Counted from the stretch's first letter, positions 24,421 to 35,873 are shown. The stretch is 64,000 bases of DNA from Streptomyces cynarae (GCF_025642135.1 NZ_CP106793.1:5982001-6046000), one strand, 5' to 3'. Numbers and translations: made by a program. Notes: generated by a model not told the origin, from the sequence alone.

Positions 24421-24849
24421 ATGCGAATCGGCGAGCTGGCGGCGCGGGCCGGGACCACCACGCGGACCCTGCGGTACTACGAGTCACGGGGGCTGCTGCC
24501 CGCGCGGCGCGGTGACAACGGATACCGGACCTACGACGAGCGCGATCTGCGGCTGCTCCAGCAGATCCGCACCCTGCAGGACTTCGGGTTCGACCTGGAG
24601 GAGACACGGCCCTTCGTGGAGTGTCTGCGGGCCGGGCACCCGGAGGGCGACTCCTGCCCGGCGTCGCTCGCGGTCTACCGGCGCAAGCTGGACGAACTGG
24701 ACGCGCTGATCGGGGAGCTGCGGTCGGTGCGGGAGAAGGTCGCCGGACAGCTGGCGCGCGCCGAGCAGGCCCGCGACGGACTGGCCGCCGAGGCGCTGGT
24801 TCCGGGAGGTCCGGAACCGCTGTGCGAGCTGGGAGGGCAGGAGCGGTGA
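24421..24849 (+). CDS. MerR family regulator, coupled to thioredoxin
   Basis: Encodes 142 residues. The winged helix-turn-helix IGELAARAGTTTRTLRYYESRGLL is at residues 3-26, followed by the dimerisation coiled coil (about 80-125). Cysteines lie at 68 (FVECL), 79 (DSCPA) and 135 (PLCEL); their number and its coupling to thioredoxin suggest redox or thiol-reactive sensing, which is inference. It probably activates its own promoter at 24383-24413. The stop overlaps the GTG start of the thioredoxin gene by 4 bp. Confidence 0.9.
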   Translation: MRIGELAARAGTTTRTLRYYESRGLLPARRGDNGYRTYDERDLRLLQQIRTLQDFGFDLEETRPFVECLRAGHPEGDSCPASLAVYRRKLDELDALIGELRSVREKVAGQLARAEQARDGLAAEALVPGGPEPLCELGGQER

Positions 24850-25178
24850 TCAAGGCGAATGGTGTGGCCGAGGTGACGGACGCGGACTTCGGGGCGGAGG
24901 TGCTCGCATCGGATCTGCCGGTGCTGGTGGAGTTCACCGCCGACTGGTGCCCGCCGTGCCGGCAGATGGGGCCGGTGCTCAGCTCCGTGGCTTCGGAGGA
25001 GGGTGACCGGCTCAAGGTGGTCCAACTGGATGTGGACACCAATCCGGAGACGACGAACGCCTACAAGGTGCTGTCGATGCCGACCTTCATGGTCTTCCGG
25101 AACGGTGAGCCCGTGAAGGCGATGGTGGGGGCGCGGCCCAAGCGGCGGCTGCTGGAGGAGCTGTCCGACGTGCTGTGA
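24846..25178 (+). CDS. trx: Thioredoxin
   Basis: Encodes 110 residues from GTG 24846 (GGAG site inside the merR 3' end). Active site WCPPC (Cys35, Cys38) carries Pro in place of the usual Gly; the cis-Pro loop VLSMPTFMVF is intact. It is a full-length single-domain thioredoxin that reduces disulfides in the cytoplasm, presumably with a thioredoxin reductase encoded elsewhere. Translational coupling to the MerR gene points to stress-induced expression. Confidence 0.92.
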   Translation: MIKANGVAEVTDADFGAEVLASDLPVLVEFTADWCPPCRQMGPVLSSVASEEGDRLKVVQLDVDTNPETTNAYKVLSMPTFMVFRNGEPVKAMVGARPKRRLLEELSDVL

Positions 25179-25196
25179 TGCCCCGCCCGCTACAGC

Positions 25197-25232
25197 AGAA
25201 ATCCCCCGAGTAATTGCGCTCGGGGGATTTCT
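25197..25232 (+). terminator. Strong terminator after merR-trx
   Basis: AGAAATCCCCCGAG (25197-25210) pairs perfectly over 14 bp with CTCGGGGGATTTCT (25219-25232) around an 8-nt loop, followed by TTCG. One of the clearest terminators in the window. Confidence 0.9.
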
Positions 25233-25319
25233 TTCGTATATTCAATGGTTCGCGACTTGGGGAATGGGTCGGGCCGCGAAGAAGTTCAGTGGGCACACTA
25301 TATCCGGGCGGGAGCTGAA

Positions 25320-27587
25320 TTGTCAAACACCGAATTTCCGGACGATGAATTGCGGCACGAGCAGGAATTCATCGACGGGTTGTACACGCGGGTGGACGCG
25401 CTGCGCGGCGACACCGAGGGTTCCGTCGCGGACGCGCTCGCCCAGGGCGACAAGCCCATGCAGGCCCGCCTGGAACGGGACATCCTCGTCGCCGAACGCT
25501 CGGGCCTGCTGGCCGCGCTGAACGCCGTGGACGGCTCGCTGTGCTTCGGCCGTATCGACCTCACCTCCGGGACGAGCCACCACATCGGCCGTATCGGACT
25601 GCGCGCCGACGACGCCGAGCGCACACCGATCCTGATCGACTGGCGGGCCGAGGTCGCCCGCCCCTTCTACCTGGCCACCGGACACACCCCGATGGGCCTG
25701 CGCCGACGCCGGCACATCGCCACCGAGGGCCGCCGGGTCACGGCTCTGCACGACGAGCACCTCGACGTCGCCGACCGCGAACGCACCGGCCACGAGGACC
25801 CCGCCGGGGACGACGTGCTGCTCGCCGCGCTCAACGCGGCCCGCACCGGTCGGATGAGCGACATCGTCCGGACCATCCAGGCCGACCAGGACCGCATCAT
25901 CCGCGCACCCCACCGGGGAGTGCTGGTGGTGGAGGGCGGCCCGGGCACCGGCAAGACGGCCGTCGCGCTGCACCGCGCGGCCTACCTCCTCTACGAGCAC
26001 CGGGACCTGCTCGCCCGCCGCGCCGTCCTCATCGTCGGCCCCAACCCGGCATTCCTCGGCTACATCGGAGAGGTGCTGCCCTCCCTCGGCGAGACCGGCG
26101 TGCTGCTCGCCACGGTCGGCGAGCTGTTCCCGGGGGTGAAGGCCACCGCCGCCGACACACCCCAGGCCGCCGCCGTGAAGGGCCGCGCCGAGATGGCCGA
26201 CGTGCTCGCACGGGTCGTCGCCGACCGGCAGGCGCTGCCCGACCCGGTCATCGCCATCGAGCACGACCGGGACGTCCTGCTGCTCGACGACGGGCTCGTG
26301 AACGTGGCCCGCGAACGCACCCGCGCCGCGAAGCTGCCGCACAACGCGGCGCGCGAGCACTTCGAGGGCCACATCCTCAACACGCTGACGGACATGGTGG
26401 CCGAACGGATCGGCACCGACCCGTACGACGGCTCGAACCTCCTCGACGCGAGCGACATCACCCAGATCCGCGACGAACTGGCCGAGAACCCGGAAGTCTG
26501 GTCCGCGATCGACCAGTTGTGGCCGCGCCTGACCCCGCAGCGGCTGGTCGCCGACTTCCTCGCCGACCCGGAGGGCCACGTGTCCGACGAGGACGCGGCC
26601 GCCATCCGCCGCCCGGTCACCCGCGCCTGGACGACGGCCGACATCCCGCTGCTCGACGAGGCGGCCGAACTCCTCGGCGAGGACGACCGCTCGGCCCGCG
26701 CCCGCGCCGAACGCGAGCGGGAGGCGCAGGTGTCGTACGCGCAGGGCGTGCTGGACGTGTCGTACGCCTCCCGGACGTACGAGTTCGAGGACAAGGAGGA
26801 CAGTGACCCGGAAGCGTCGGAAGTCCTGTCCGCGCACGACATCATCGACGCCGAACGGTTCGCCGAGCGGCACGAGGAGGCCGACCACCGCAGTGCCGCC
26901 GAGCGCGCCGCGGCCGACCGCACCTGGGCGTTCGGGCACATCATCGTCGACGAGGCGCAGGAGCTGTCGCCGATGGCCTGGCGCCTGCTGATGCGGCGCT
27001 GCCCGACCCGCTCGATGACCCTGGTCGGGGACCCGGCGCAGACGTCCGAGGCCGGCGGGGTCGGCTCCTGGTCGAAGATCCTCGCGCCCTACGTCGAGGA
27101 CCGCTGGGAGCACACCCGGCTCGGCGTCAACTACCGCACGCCCGCCGAGATCATGGAGGTCGCGGCGGCCGTGGTCCGGGCGGAGCACCCCGGCTTCGAA
27201 CCGCCGAGCTCGGTGCGTTCCACGGGCGTACGGCCGTGGGCGCGCCGCGCGGTGGACGACCTGCCCGGCACGGTGGCGAAGGCGGCGGCCGAACTCACCC
27301 CCACCGAGGGCCGGCTGGCGGTGATCGCTCCGCGCGAGCTCCACCGGGCGCTGGCCGCACGGATCGACGGGGTGACCGCGGGCGGCGAACCGGACCTGAC
27401 CCGGACCGTGGTCCTGCTCGACCCGCGTCAGGCCAGGGGTCTGGAGTTCGACTCCGTCCTGGTGGTCGAGCCGGGGCGTTACGGCACGAGCGACCTCTAC
27501 GTGGCGCTGACGCGGGCGACGCAGCGGCTGGGCGTGGTGCACAGCGGGGAGCTGCCCGAGTCACTGGCGGCGGCACTGCAGGACTAG
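25320..27587 (+). CDS. HelD-family RNA polymerase-recycling ATPase (HelD/HelR-like)
   Basis: Encodes 755 residues if it starts at TTG 25320, chosen because GGGCGGGAG lies 6 bp upstream; an in-frame ATG at 25245 lacks a ribosome site. The N-terminus (residues 1-65) is a charged coiled coil, as in HelD proteins that reach into RNA polymerase. Superfamily 1 helicase motifs follow: Walker A GGPGTGKT (Lys212), Walker B IIVDEAQEL, GDPAQTS, the motif around LGVNYRTPAEI, and LYVALTRATQRL at the C-terminus. HelD proteins remove stalled RNA polymerase; the HelR branch gives rifamycin tolerance. I could not find the rifamycin-associated element upstream, so the HelR subtype is not supported. Confidence 0.85.
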   Translation: MSNTEFPDDELRHEQEFIDGLYTRVDALRGDTEGSVADALAQGDKPMQARLERDILVAERSGLLAALNAVDGSLCFGRIDLTSGTSHHIGRIGLRADDAERTPILIDWRAEVARPFYLATGHTPMGLRRRRHIATEGRRVTALHDEHLDVADRERTGHEDPAGDDVLLAALNAARTGRMSDIVRTIQADQDRIIRAPHRGVLVVEGGPGTGKTAVALHRAAYLLYEHRDLLARRAVLIVGPNPAFLGYIGEVLPSLGETGVLLATVGELFPGVKATAADTPQAAAVKGRAEMADVLARVVADRQALPDPVIAIEHDRDVLLLDDGLVNVARERTRAAKLPHNAAREHFEGHILNTLTDMVAERIGTDPYDGSNLLDASDITQIRDELAENPEVWSAIDQLWPRLTPQRLVADFLADPEGHVSDEDAAAIRRPVTRAWTTADIPLLDEAAELLGEDDRSARARAEREREAQVSYAQGVLDVSYASRTYEFEDKEDSDPEASEVLSAHDIIDAERFAERHEEADHRSAAERAAADRTWAFGHIIVDEAQELSPMAWRLLMRRCPTRSMTLVGDPAQTSEAGGVGSWSKILAPYVEDRWEHTRLGVNYRTPAEIMEVAAAVVRAEHPGFEPPSSVRSTGVRPWARRAVDDLPGTVAKAAAELTPTEGRLAVIAPRELHRALAARIDGVTAGGEPDLTRTVVLLDPRQARGLEFDSVLVVEPGRYGTSDLYVALTRATQRLGVVHSGELPESLAAALQD

Positions 27588-27689
27588 GACGACACGCGAC
27601 CGAACGCAACGGAAACGGAGATCACCGGGGCATAACAGTTCACGCTTCGATCACCGGCCGTGCACGTCCGGTGCGGTATGCGTGTCGGT

Positions 27690-29099
27690 ATGGACGCCCA
27701 ACCGTACGCGACCGCGCCGGCCGACAGCCCGTCGCTCGCCTCGCTGCCGGTACCGCCGCTGCTCACCTCGGAGTTCGACGCCGATCCCGGGGGCGTGTAC
27801 GAGCGGCTGCGGCGCACCTACGGCCCGGTGGCGCCGGTCGGGCTGATGGGGGTGCCCGTGTGGCTGGTGCTCGGCTACCGCGAGGTCCTTCAGGTGCTGC
27901 GGGACGAGAGCGTGTGGCGGCGGGACGTGCGGTACTGGCGGGCCCGGGCGCAGGGGTGGCTGCCGGCGGACTGGCCGCTGCTCGCGGGCTACGAGGTGCG
28001 GCAGACGATGTTCATGGACGGCGACGAACACCGGGCGGCCCGCCGCACCCACCACTCGGCGCTGCGCCCCTTCCAGGACGGGCACACGCCGCAGGGCTGG
28101 GAGCTGCGGGCCGCCGTCGCCCGCTACACGGACGAACTGATCGGCGTGCTGGCCGCCGAGTCGGGGCCGACGGGGTTCGCGGATCTCGGGGCGCAGTACA
28201 CACGGCCGTTGCTGCTGATGGTGACGACGCGGCTGTTCGGCTGCCCGGAGGAGCTGGGCGACGAGCTGGTCATGGACCTGTGGCGGATGCTGGACGGCGG
28301 GTCGGACGCGGGGGCGGCGACGGGCAGGGCGCTCGCGGCCATGACGCGACTGGCGGCGCACCGCCGGGCGCGGCCGGGTGACGACCTGACGTCGTACATG
28401 CTGCTGGCCGATCCCGGCCTGTCGGACGAACAGCTGGGCCGGGAGCTGTTCATGAACGCGGTCTACCTCAACGACGTCACCGGGAACATGGTGCTGAACA
28501 CGCTCCTGGAGGTGCTGCGGGGCAACGCCACGGTGCGGCTCGGTCTGTCGGCCGGGCAGCTGGGGGAGACCGTGAACCGGGCGGCGCTGGTCAATCCGCC
28601 GGTGGCCAACATGTGTTTCCGCTTCGCGGCGCGGGACGTGCGGCTGGGCAACTTCTGGATCCGGGCGGGCGACGCGGTGTCGCCGTCCGCGGCGGCCGCG
28701 CACCGGGACCTGCTGGCGCTCGACTCGTCCTCGCCGGTGGACTCGACGATCAGTACGCGGGCGCATCTGGGGTGGGGAGCGGGTCAGCACCAGTGCCCGA
28801 GTCCGGCGCGGGAGCTGGGCGGGATGATCGTGGCGACGGCGGTGGGGCGGGTCTTCGAGCACTTCGCGCGGGCGGAACTGACGTTGCCGTCCGATCAGTT
28901 GCCGTGGCGGTCGGGGCCGGTGGTGCGGGGGCTGCGACTGCTGCCGATCCGCTACGAGTTGCACGGGGACGTGCCGCTGCCGGGCGCGCGTGGCTCCTCG
29001 GGGGAAGCTCCGGAACCCCCGGAGAAGCCGCGCGCTGTGGGGCGGGAGGCGAGGGGCTTGCTGACGGGGCTGCGGAGGCTGATGTTCGGCGGCCGCTGA
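27690..29099 (+). CDS. Atypical cytochrome P450 lacking the ExxR glutamate (CYP157-like)
   Basis: Encodes 469 residues from ATG 27690 (ATG 27678 is an alternative; no clear ribosome site for either). The heme ligand Cys369 lies in LGWGAGQHQCPSPARE, a variant of FxxGxHxC. The K-helix reads ETVNR (293-297) before NPPV, so the Glu expected three residues before the Arg is Thr294. The I-helix region LNDVTGNMVLN also lacks the usual AGxxT. From knowledge of the field, the Streptomyces CYP157 family lacks a normal ExxR, so a relationship is likely. It may be a heme protein with altered or no monooxygenase activity. No ferredoxin or reductase is adjacent. Confidence 0.82.
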   Translation: MDAQPYATAPADSPSLASLPVPPLLTSEFDADPGGVYERLRRTYGPVAPVGLMGVPVWLVLGYREVLQVLRDESVWRRDVRYWRARAQGWLPADWPLLAGYEVRQTMFMDGDEHRAARRTHHSALRPFQDGHTPQGWELRAAVARYTDELIGVLAAESGPTGFADLGAQYTRPLLLMVTTRLFGCPEELGDELVMDLWRMLDGGSDAGAATGRALAAMTRLAAHRRARPGDDLTSYMLLADPGLSDEQLGRELFMNAVYLNDVTGNMVLNTLLEVLRGNATVRLGLSAGQLGETVNRAALVNPPVANMCFRFAARDVRLGNFWIRAGDAVSPSAAAAHRDLLALDSSSPVDSTISTRAHLGWGAGQHQCPSPARELGGMIVATAVGRVFEHFARAELTLPSDQLPWRSGPVVRGLRLLPIRYELHGDVPLPGARGSSGEAPEPPEKPRAVGREARGLLTGLRRLMFGGR

Positions 29100-29129
29100 G
29101 CCGACCGCGAGGGTGTCGCGCCCCCGCCG

Positions 29130-29800
29130 CCCCTACCCTTCCCGTCCCTGGGGGCTGCGCCCCCAGACCCCCGCTGTCGGCCTTTCGGCCTCGTCCTCGA
29201 ACTCCCCCGAGCTCTACGAGCAGGGGGGACCCGATCCCCAGACGGGCTGAGTGATGCCGACCGGCGCTGACACAGCAGCCCCTCCGGCGGGGAATTCAGC
29301 CCCTCCGGTGTTTGAGGAGCGGGGGCCCGAGGGCCGGGCCCCCGGACGGGGGTCTGGGGCGAAGCCCCAGCGGGGTGCGGGGCCGGAGGTACCGCGAGGG
29401 GTGCTGGGGACGGAGTCCCCGCCGGGGTTCAGGGGCGGAGCCCTGCGAGGGTTGCTGGGGACGCAGCCGCGCCGGGGCTTGGGGCCGGAGGTACCGCGAG
29501 GGGTGCTGGGGACGGAGTCCCCGCCGGGGTTCCGGGGCGGAGCCCTGCGAGGGGTGCTGGGGACGCAGCCGCGCCGGGGCTTGGGGCCGGAGGTACCGCG
29601 AGGGGTGCTGGGGACGTAGTCCCCGCCGGGGCCCGGGGGCGGAGCCCCGGGGGGTGCTGGGGACGCAGCCCCGCCGGGGCTTGGGGCCGGAGGTACCGCG
29701 AGGGGTGCTGGGGACGTAGTCCCCGCCGGGGTTCAGGGGCGGAGCCCCGGTGGGGTTGGAGGGGCGGAGCCCCTGGGGTGGGACGGGTAGGGGCGGCGGG
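29130..29800. repeat. GC-rich repeat region between P450 and glgB, with a ~102-bp tandem unit
   Basis: After an element resembling dispersed Streptomyces palindromes (29196-29240, CCCCCGAGCTCTACGAGCAG then GGGGGACCC), a unit beginning GGCCGGAGGTACCGCG recurs at about 29381, 29483, 29585 and 29685. Inside each are GGGGACGGAGTCCCC and GGGGCGGAGCCC hairpins. Frames are open on both strands but are periodic and not called genes. It separates convergent P450 and glgB genes and may terminate both. Confidence 0.85.
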
Positions 29801-29810
29801 GGCGAGAAAC

Positions 29811-32687
29811 CTAGGCCGGGCGGAGCCAGAGCGTTGCCAGCGGCGGCAGCGTCAGGCGGAGGCTGGCCGCACGGCCGTGCCACGGTGTGGGTTCCGGCTT
29901 CACCGGCCCCGGGTTGCGGACGTCGCTGCCTCCGTAAGCCGCCGCATCCGTGTTCAGCACCTCGTGCCAGGCAGGGACGTCGTCGGGCACGCCCAGGCGG
30001 TAGTCCTGGCGAACGACAGGGGAGAAGTTGGAAACCGCCAGCAGCGGGCTCCCCTCCGCGTCGTGGCGCAGGAAGGCCAACACGTTGTCGTCCGCCGCGT
30101 CGCCCACGACCCAGCTGAAACCGGACGGTTCGGTGTCCCGCTCCCACAGCGCCGGCGTGCCGCGGTACACGGTGTTGAGGTCGCGGACCAGGTCCCGCAC
30201 CCCCCGGTGGTCCGCCTCCGCCCCGTACTCCGCATCCAGCAGCCACCAGTCCGGTCCGTGCTCCTCCGACCACTCCGCTCCCTGCGCGAACTCCTGCCCC
30301 ATGAAGAGGAGTTGCTTGCCCGGGTGCGCCCACATGAAGCCCAGGTACGCACGGAGGTTCGCCCGCTGCTGCCACCAGTCGCCCGGCATCTTCGACACCA
30401 GCGACCGCTTCCCGTGCACCACCTCGTCGTGGGAGATCGGCAGGACGTAGTTCTCGCTGTAGGCGTACACCATCGAGAACGTCATCTCGTCGTGGTGGTA
30501 CGCGCGGTGGATCGGGTCGTGGGCCATGTACTCCAGCGAGTCGTGCATCCAGCCCATGTTCCACTTCAGCCCGAAGCCGAGGCCGCCGAAGCCGCTCGGC
30601 CCCCGGTGGTGCGTCGCCCGGGTCACCCCGTCCCAGGCGGTGGACTCCTCCGCGATCGTCACCACGCCGGGGTTGCGGCGGTACACCGTCGCGTTCATCT
30701 CCTGGAGGAAGGCGACCGCGTCCAGGTTCTCCCGGCCGCCGTGCTCGTTCGGGGCCCACTGGCCGGGCTCGCGGGAGTAGTCGAGGTAGAGCATGGAGGC
30801 GACGGCGTCCACGCGCAGGCCGTCGATGTGGAACTCCTCGCACCAGTACACGGCGTTGGCGACCAGGAAGTTGCGCACCTCGCGCCGCCCGTAGTCGAAC
30901 TCCAGGGTTCCCCAGTCGGGGTGGGCCGCGCGCAGCGGGTCCTGGTGCTCGTACAGCGGGCGTCCGTCGAACTCGGCCAGCGCCCAGTCGTCGCGCGGGA
31001 AGTGGGCCGGTACCCAGTCCATGAGGACGCCGATGCCGGCCCGGTGCAGGGCGTCGACGAGGTACTTGAAGTCGTCGGGGGTGCCCAGGCGGGCGGTGGG
31101 CGCGTAGAAGCCGGTGACCTGGTAGCCCCAGGACCCGCCGAAGGGGTGCTCGGCGATCGGCATCAACTCGACGTGGGTGAAGCCCAGCTCCTTGACGTAG
31201 GCGGGGAGTTGTTCGGCCAGTTGCCGGTACGACAGCCCCGGCCGCCAGGACGGCAGGTGCACCTCGTACACCGAGAACGGCGCCTCGTGCACCGGCCGCT
31301 CACCCCGCCGGGCCATCCACTCCGCGTCGCCCCACGCGTGGTGCGAGGCGCACACGACCGAGGACGTGTTCGGCGGGGCCTCCGTGCGGCGGGCCAGCGG
31401 GTCGGCGCGCAGCGTCTTGGAGCCGTCGGGGCGGGTGATCTCGAACTTGTACAGCTCGCCCTCCCCGACACCGGGCACGAACAGCTCCCACACCCCGGTC
31501 GAGCCGAGCGAGCGCATCGGGAAGCCGGTGCCGTCCCAGAAGTTGAAGCTGCCGGCGACGCGCACGCCCCGTGCGTTCGGCGCCCACACCGAGAAGCGGG
31601 TGCCGGTCACGCCCTGGTGGGTCATGGGGTGGGCGCCGAGTGCCTTCCACAGCTCCTCATGACGTCCCTCACCGATCAGGTGGAGGTCGAGATCGCCGAG
31701 CGTGGGCAGGAAACGGTACGCGTCCTCGGTGTCCTGGACCGTGCCCTCGTACTCGACCAGCAGCCGGTACTCGGGCACGCCCGGCAGCGGCAGCAGCCCG
31801 GAGAAGAAGCCGTCCCCGTCGGCGTCCAGCTCGGCCCGCACATCCCCGGCGACGACGGTCACGGACAGCGCGTACGGCCGGAAGGCCCGCAAGGCGACAC
31901 CGCCGGGCACCGGGTGCGCGCCGAGCACGGAATGCGGGTCGTGATGGGTGCCGGCCAGCAGCCGCTCACGGTCCCCGGCCGCGAGAGCGGGGGACACGGC
32001 CACGGTGGCCAACGGGTCCGCCGCGACGGCCTTCTGCGCGGTCACCTTCTCGGCGGCGACCTTCTTCGCGGCCGTCTTCTTGGCTGCCGTCGTCCTGGCC
32101 GCCGTCTTCTTGGCGGGTGCCTTCGCCACCGTCGTCTTGGCCGCCTTGGCCGCCGTCTTCTTGGCGAGTGCCTTCTTGGCCGGGGCTGTGCCGGCCGGTG
32201 CCTTCTTCGCCACCGCCTTCTCGGCGACCACCTCGGCCGCGGTCGTCCTCGCGGCGACCTTCTTGGCGGCGACCTTCTTGGCGGCGACCTTCTTCGCCGC
32301 AGTTTTCTCGGCCGTCGTCGTCCTGGCCGTCGTCGTCTTGGCGGGCGCCTTCTTGGCGGGCGCCTTCTTCGCCGGGGCCTTTTCGGCCGGTGCCTTCACC
32401 GCTGCGGTGTTCTCGCTCTCCGCGGCGGCCTCCTCAACCCCCGCGACCGGCGTCTTCGCGACGGCCTTCTTGGCGACCGCTGTCTTCGCCGTGGCTTTCT
32501 TCGCCCCGGTCGCCGCCTTCTTCGCCACCGCCTTCTTCTTCCCGGCCGTCGGCGGCTCTGAGGCAGCCGCTGTCGCCTTCTGCGCACCGGCCGTCGGCCG
32601 GCCCTCGGCGCTCTTCTTCGTGCTGTCGTCGGACGGAGGACGGGGGGTCACGGACGGGGCCTCCTCGGCAGGCGATGGTGGGGTCAT
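29811..32687 (-). CDS. glgB: 1,4-alpha-glucan branching enzyme with long Lys/Ala-rich N-terminus
   Basis: Encodes 958 residues; ordinary GlgB proteins have about 730-770. The excess is an N-terminal segment of which residues about 48-222 are almost only Lys, Ala, Thr, Pro and Val (AKK, AAKKV, APAKK repeats). From residue about 230 the normal enzyme follows: two CBM48-like domains, then the GH13 barrel with catalytic Asp in [11 protein letters not shown], Glu in VTIAEEST and Asp in [11 protein letters not shown], and a C-terminal beta domain. It introduces alpha-1,6 branches into the glucan made by GlgE. Start ATG 32687 overlaps the maltokinase stop by 4 bp (ATGA); a GTG at 32651 is the only near alternative and does not remove the tail. 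Confidence 0.93.
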   Translation of the reverse strand: MTPPSPAEEAPSVTPRPPSDDSTKKSAEGRPTAGAQKATAAASEPPTAGKKKAVAKKAATGAKKATAKTAVAKKAVAKTPVAGVEEAAAESENTAAVKAPAEKAPAKKAPAKKAPAKTTTARTTTAEKTAAKKVAAKKVAAKKVAARTTAAEVVAEKAVAKKAPAGTAPAKKALAKKTAAKAAKTTVAKAPAKKTAARTTAAKKTAAKKVAAEKVTAQKAVAADPLATVAVSPALAAGDRERLLAGTHHDPHSVLGAHPVPGGVALRAFRPYALSVTVVAGDVRAELDADGDGFFSGLLPLPGVPEYRLLVEYEGTVQDTEDAYRFLPTLGDLDLHLIGEGRHEELWKALGAHPMTHQGVTGTRFSVWAPNARGVRVAGSFNFWDGTGFPMRSLGSTGVWELFVPGVGEGELYKFEITRPDGSKTLRADPLARRTEAPPNTSSVVCASHHAWGDAEWMARRGERPVHEAPFSVYEVHLPSWRPGLSYRQLAEQLPAYVKELGFTHVELMPIAEHPFGGSWGYQVTGFYAPTARLGTPDDFKYLVDALHRAGIGVLMDWVPAHFPRDDWALAEFDGRPLYEHQDPLRAAHPDWGTLEFDYGRREVRNFLVANAVYWCEEFHIDGLRVDAVASMLYLDYSREPGQWAPNEHGGRENLDAVAFLQEMNATVYRRNPGVVTIAEESTAWDGVTRATHHRGPSGFGGLGFGLKWNMGWMHDSLEYMAHDPIHRAYHHDEMTFSMVYAYSENYVLPISHDEVVHGKRSLVSKMPGDWWQQRANLRAYLGFMWAHPGKQLLFMGQEFAQGAEWSEEHGPDWWLLDAEYGAEADHRGVRDLVRDLNTVYRGTPALWERDTEPSGFSWVVGDAADDNVLAFLRHDAEGSPLLAVSNFSPVVRQDYRLGVPDDVPAWHEVLNTDAAAYGGSDVRNPGPVKPEPTPWHGRAASLRLTLPPLATLWLRPA

Positions 32688-34084
32688 GGTGTGGGGTCGG
32701 CGGACAGCCGGCGTATCGCCGCCATCGGGACCGGAAGCCAGTCGGGCCGGTGGCGGGCCTCGTACACGACTTCGTAGACGGCCTTGTCCGTCTCGTACGC
32801 GCGCAGCAGTACCGGTTCGGTGCGCGGATCGCGCCCGGCGACCTCCGCGTAACCGGAGCAGTAGGCGGCCCGGCACTCCGTGGCCCACTCCGGGCCCGCC
32901 GGGACGGCCGAGTGCGCCGCGTAGTCGAAGGAGCGCAGCATTCCGGCGATGTCCCGCGTCACCGGCTGCGGCATCCGGCGCTCGGTCAGCGGCTTCGACG
33001 GCTCCCCCTCGAAGTCGATCAGTGACCAGTCCCCGGACGGTGAGCGCAGGCACTGACCCAGGTGCAGGTCGCCGTGCACGCGCTGGGCGGTCCACACCCG
33101 CCCCTCGGCTGCGAGGTCGCCCAGCGCCTCGAAGGCGGAGCGCAGCCGGGGCGCGTACGGCCGCAGCGCGGGCACCGCCTGGGCCGCCGCCTCCAGCCGC
33201 TCGGTCATGCCGTCGACCAGCAGCCCTATCTGGGCGTGGCCGAGAGTGACGGTGGGCAGAGCGCGGGCCAACGCCGTGTGCACCTCGGCCGTCGCCCGCC
33301 CGAGCGCCCGCGCCTCGGCGGTGAAGTCCTCCCCCTTGGCCAGCTCGCGCAGCGCAAGCTCCCAGCCGTCCGTCGCGCCCCGCACATACGGCTGCAGCAC
33401 GGCCAGGACGTACGGGTCCTCGAGGCCGTCCAGGTCGGCGAGCAGCCAGCCGGCCGGGGCGGGCACCCGGGGGCAGCCCTCGCGCGCGAGTGCCAGCGGG
33501 AGTTCGAGGTCGGGGTTGACGCCCGGCAGGACACGGCGCAGGAGTTTGAGGATGAACGTATCTCCGTAGACGATGGAGGAGTTCGACTGCTCGGAGGTGA
33601 CCAGCCGCGGGACGAGACCCTCCGGTATCTCCTGGCGCGTGTCCCCCTCGAAGCGCAGCGGGCCGACGTGGGCGCGGCTGCGGATCGCCTCCATGAGCAC
33701 GGTGGCGGCCCGGGGGTCGTACAGCGCCTCGTACACGGTCCGCCCGGCCAGCGGGCCGTCCTCCAGATGCCCGATGAGCGCGGGGGCGAGATGCGGGGGC
33801 AGCGCCTCGCGGACGCCTATCAGCAGCTGGTAGCAGTCCCCGGGGCGGGGCATGGCGCCGGGCGCCGGGGTGTCCGGCTGGTGTGCCCGCACCAGGAGGT
33901 GGACCAGGCCCAGCGGGCCGCCGGGCGGCAGCAGGTCGGTGGCCGCCACCAGGGAGAACCCGGTGACCGGCCGTCCCTTGCCCGCGAACCAGCGCTGGCG
34001 CGGCAACCACTCCCGCAGCAGTGGATCGAGGGAGGCGAGCAGACCGGGGTGGGTCGCGGCGGGACGGATGACGGCTTCCGGCAT
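32684..34084 (-). CDS. mak: Maltokinase
   Basis: Encodes 466 residues. It phosphorylates maltose with ATP to maltose 1-phosphate, the donor for GlgE. The aminoglycoside-phosphotransferase-like fold shows the catalytic HGDLHLGQ and the metal-binding DFEG, with an N-terminal cap domain (about 1-110) typical of actinobacterial Mak/Pep2. Unlike mycobacteria, where treS and mak may be fused or adjacent, here treS is a separate gene 89 bp upstream with a hairpin in the gap. Its 3' end overlaps glgB. Confidence 0.93.
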   Translation of the reverse strand: MPEAVIRPAATHPGLLASLDPLLREWLPRQRWFAGKGRPVTGFSLVAATDLLPPGGPLGLVHLLVRAHQPDTPAPGAMPRPGDCYQLLIGVREALPPHLAPALIGHLEDGPLAGRTVYEALYDPRAATVLMEAIRSRAHVGPLRFEGDTRQEIPEGLVPRLVTSEQSNSSIVYGDTFILKLLRRVLPGVNPDLELPLALAREGCPRVPAPAGWLLADLDGLEDPYVLAVLQPYVRGATDGWELALRELAKGEDFTAEARALGRATAEVHTALARALPTVTLGHAQIGLLVDGMTERLEAAAQAVPALRPYAPRLRSAFEALGDLAAEGRVWTAQRVHGDLHLGQCLRSPSGDWSLIDFEGEPSKPLTERRMPQPVTRDIAGMLRSFDYAAHSAVPAGPEWATECRAAYCSGYAEVAGRDPRTEPVLLRAYETDKAVYEVVYEARHRPDWLPVPMAAIRRLSADPTP

Positions 34085-34136
34085 GGCGTGCGTCCTTTCC
34101 CCGGGGGGCGGTCGGGGGGTTACTTGCCTGCGTGCC

Positions 34137-34168
34137 CCGGTCGGGGCGGTGGAAACCGCCCCGACCGG
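34137..34168 (-). terminator. Perfect hairpin between treS and mak (attenuator candidate)
   Basis: CCGGTCGGGGCGGT (34137-34150) and ACCGCCCCGACCGG (34155-34168) form a 14-bp perfect stem with a GGAA/TTCC loop. It lies inside an otherwise tightly packed operon, 5 bp after the treS stop, so it may lower mak-glgB expression relative to glgE-treS or protect the upstream mRNA. Confidence 0.75.
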
Positions 34169-34172
34169 ACGA

Positions 34173-35869
<1,697 letters not shown>

Positions 35870-35873
<4 letters not shown>

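Noticed and set aside
25180..25319. Rifamycin-associated element upstream of the HelD-like gene
   Set aside because: No 19-bp GGGGCTT..AAGCCCC-type inverted repeat is present; the only strong hairpin is the terminator of merR-trx.
29251..29719. Open frames in the 102-bp repeat region
   Set aside because: Periodic, low-complexity translation that follows the DNA repeat; no similarity to a protein family that I recognise.
32688..34010. Extension of the glgB frame upstream over mak
   Set aside because: Shadow frame of the maltokinase gene; the ATGA overlap at 32684-32687 marks the true start.
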